The position numbers were made by a program, and so were the translations under genes. Shown in pieces: positions 63,496 to 64,000 of a stretch of DNA of 64,000 bases (the first letter of the stretch is position 1; each line of letters opens with the position of its first letter). The notes below the pieces were generated by a model. That model ran no database searches and had not been told where the DNA came from. It worked only from the letters and a program-made list of their open reading frames with translations. The stretch covers positions 1,612,001 through 1,676,000 of the forward strand of contig NZ_JAJJMN010000001.1 of the NCBI RefSeq assembly GCF_020905335.1. The letters run 5' to 3'. Origin of the DNA: Flavobacterium lipolyticum. Its GTDB lineage: Bacteria; Bacteroidota; Bacteroidia; Flavobacteriales; Flavobacteriaceae.

Positions 63496-64000
63496 CTAAT
63501 TTAATGTATGCAGTCTTTTTCTTTTTAAATATTCTAATAATTCTGTTGGCCTGTCAGTTTGTATCATTGTAGCTCCATTCTCTATAACCCAACCCCAATT
63601 TGTATCGGGCGAGTCTATAGCACGTTCATCTTCATGACCGGCACACATTTCGCCCCATAAGGTATTCACCCAAATCCCTGTTCCTCTTTGTTTTATCTTT
63701 TTTATTTGTTCAAACATAGGTGATTTTTCAAAAGAATACAGTACCTCAAAGGCAATAGGATGAGTCTTATTGAGGTAGTCATCAACAAACGTATTTAGGT
63801 TCGTCTGTTCTTCTCTGATAATGGGAATATATAAAACATCATTTATTAGCGAAGCATACTTAGTATAAACCTCAGCATAAGAATCTTCGCCTTTGATTAA
63901 TGCCTGACGAAGTGTTCCTGTTTTCTTTAATACTTCAACAACCTTGTCCATATATTTCCAACTCTTATCAACATTTATTAGTATCTTTCCTTTTGCGGTA
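63496..64000 (-). CDS. Glycerophosphodiester phosphodiesterase family protein (partial, 5' end outside window)
   Basis: The frame is open through base 64000; about 168 C-terminal codons are visible. KGKILINVDKSW, FVDDYLNKTHPIAFEVLYS and the end GWVIENGATMIQTDRPTELLEYL match the second half of GDPD TIM-barrel proteins, where the QTDRP stretch is typical. The N-terminal HRG metal-binding motif would lie outside the window. The methionine at 63951 is internal, not a start. Substrate and location cannot be told from this part. It is convergent with panD. Confidence 0.8.
   Translation of the reverse strand, partial: TAKGKILINVDKSWKYMDKVVEVLKKTGTLRQALIKGEDSYAEVYTKYASLINDVLYIPIIREEQTNLNTFVDDYLNKTHPIAFEVLYSFEKSPMFEQIKKIKQRGTGIWVNTLWGEMCAGHEDERAIDSPDTNWGWVIENGATMIQTDRPTELLEYLKRKRLHTLN

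Overview
The window is chromosomal DNA from a low-GC member of the Bacteroidota, most likely Flavobacterium or a close relative. The evidence is the TAnnTTTG type -7 promoter boxes in front of most genes, the near absence of Shine-Dalgarno sequences, type IX secretion (T9SS) sorting domains, a TonB receptor with a carboxypeptidase-like N-terminal domain, a DUF4270 lipoprotein, atpD-atpC split from the rest of the atp genes, and the protein sequences themselves. No rRNA, tRNA, integrase or transposase gene was found. Both ends cut genes: pheS on the left and a glycerophosphodiester phosphodiesterase-like gene on the right.

Left third (1-25.9 kb): mostly housekeeping genes (pheS, a CvpA-family protein, lepA, thiL, glyQS, a ComF-family gene, ribF, bioB). 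Between them lie accessory genes: a membrane AraC-type regulator, a lipoprotein hydrolase, a RelE/ParE-type toxin-antitoxin pair, a WYL regulator beside two DinB-family genes, a TPR histidine kinase with its response regulator, a small secreted protein, a LytTR regulator whose phosphoacceptor Asp is replaced by Glu, and a secreted M12-type metalloprotease. The intergenic spaces are rich in small dispersed repeats: CAGTCTCAG hairpins, AAACCCGACAGG palindromes, GCTCCnnnGGAGC palindromes and CTATGT/ACATAG inverted repeats.

Middle (25.9-43.3 kb): a locus of four very large secreted proteins (about 1100-1420 residues) plus one small one. The four large proteins have unrelated N-terminal parts (glycine-rich plus FN3; paired P-like domains; filamentous plus LamG-like; Ig-like) joined to the same roughly 600-residue C-terminal module, which ends in a T9SS type C-like sorting signal. 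Two neighbours share a near-duplicate 3' half that includes the non-coding DNA and terminator. The small protein keeps only a signal peptide and a sorting-domain-like end. The locus ends in an array of 32 uninterrupted copies of the octamer CGTTAATT and a strong bidirectional terminator.

Right third (43.3-64 kb): biotin genes (a ketoacyl synthase, bioA, bioD and, further on, bioF). A sigma factor / membrane protein / TraB-family cassette, with its own operator-like inverted repeat and terminator, separates bioF from bioD. Then come atpD-atpC, a TonB receptor with a GDSL lipoprotein, an operon of a short starch-synthase-like protein, a DUF4270 lipoprotein and glmS, and finally panC-panD.

The best candidates for something undescribed are the modular T9SS cargo locus with its octamer array, and the phosphomimetic LytTR regulator / secreted small protein / TPR kinase neighbourhood. 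Several real starts differ from the longest open frame, because the upstream candidate codon lies inside a -7 box or a terminator hairpin. Those choices are explained entry by entry.
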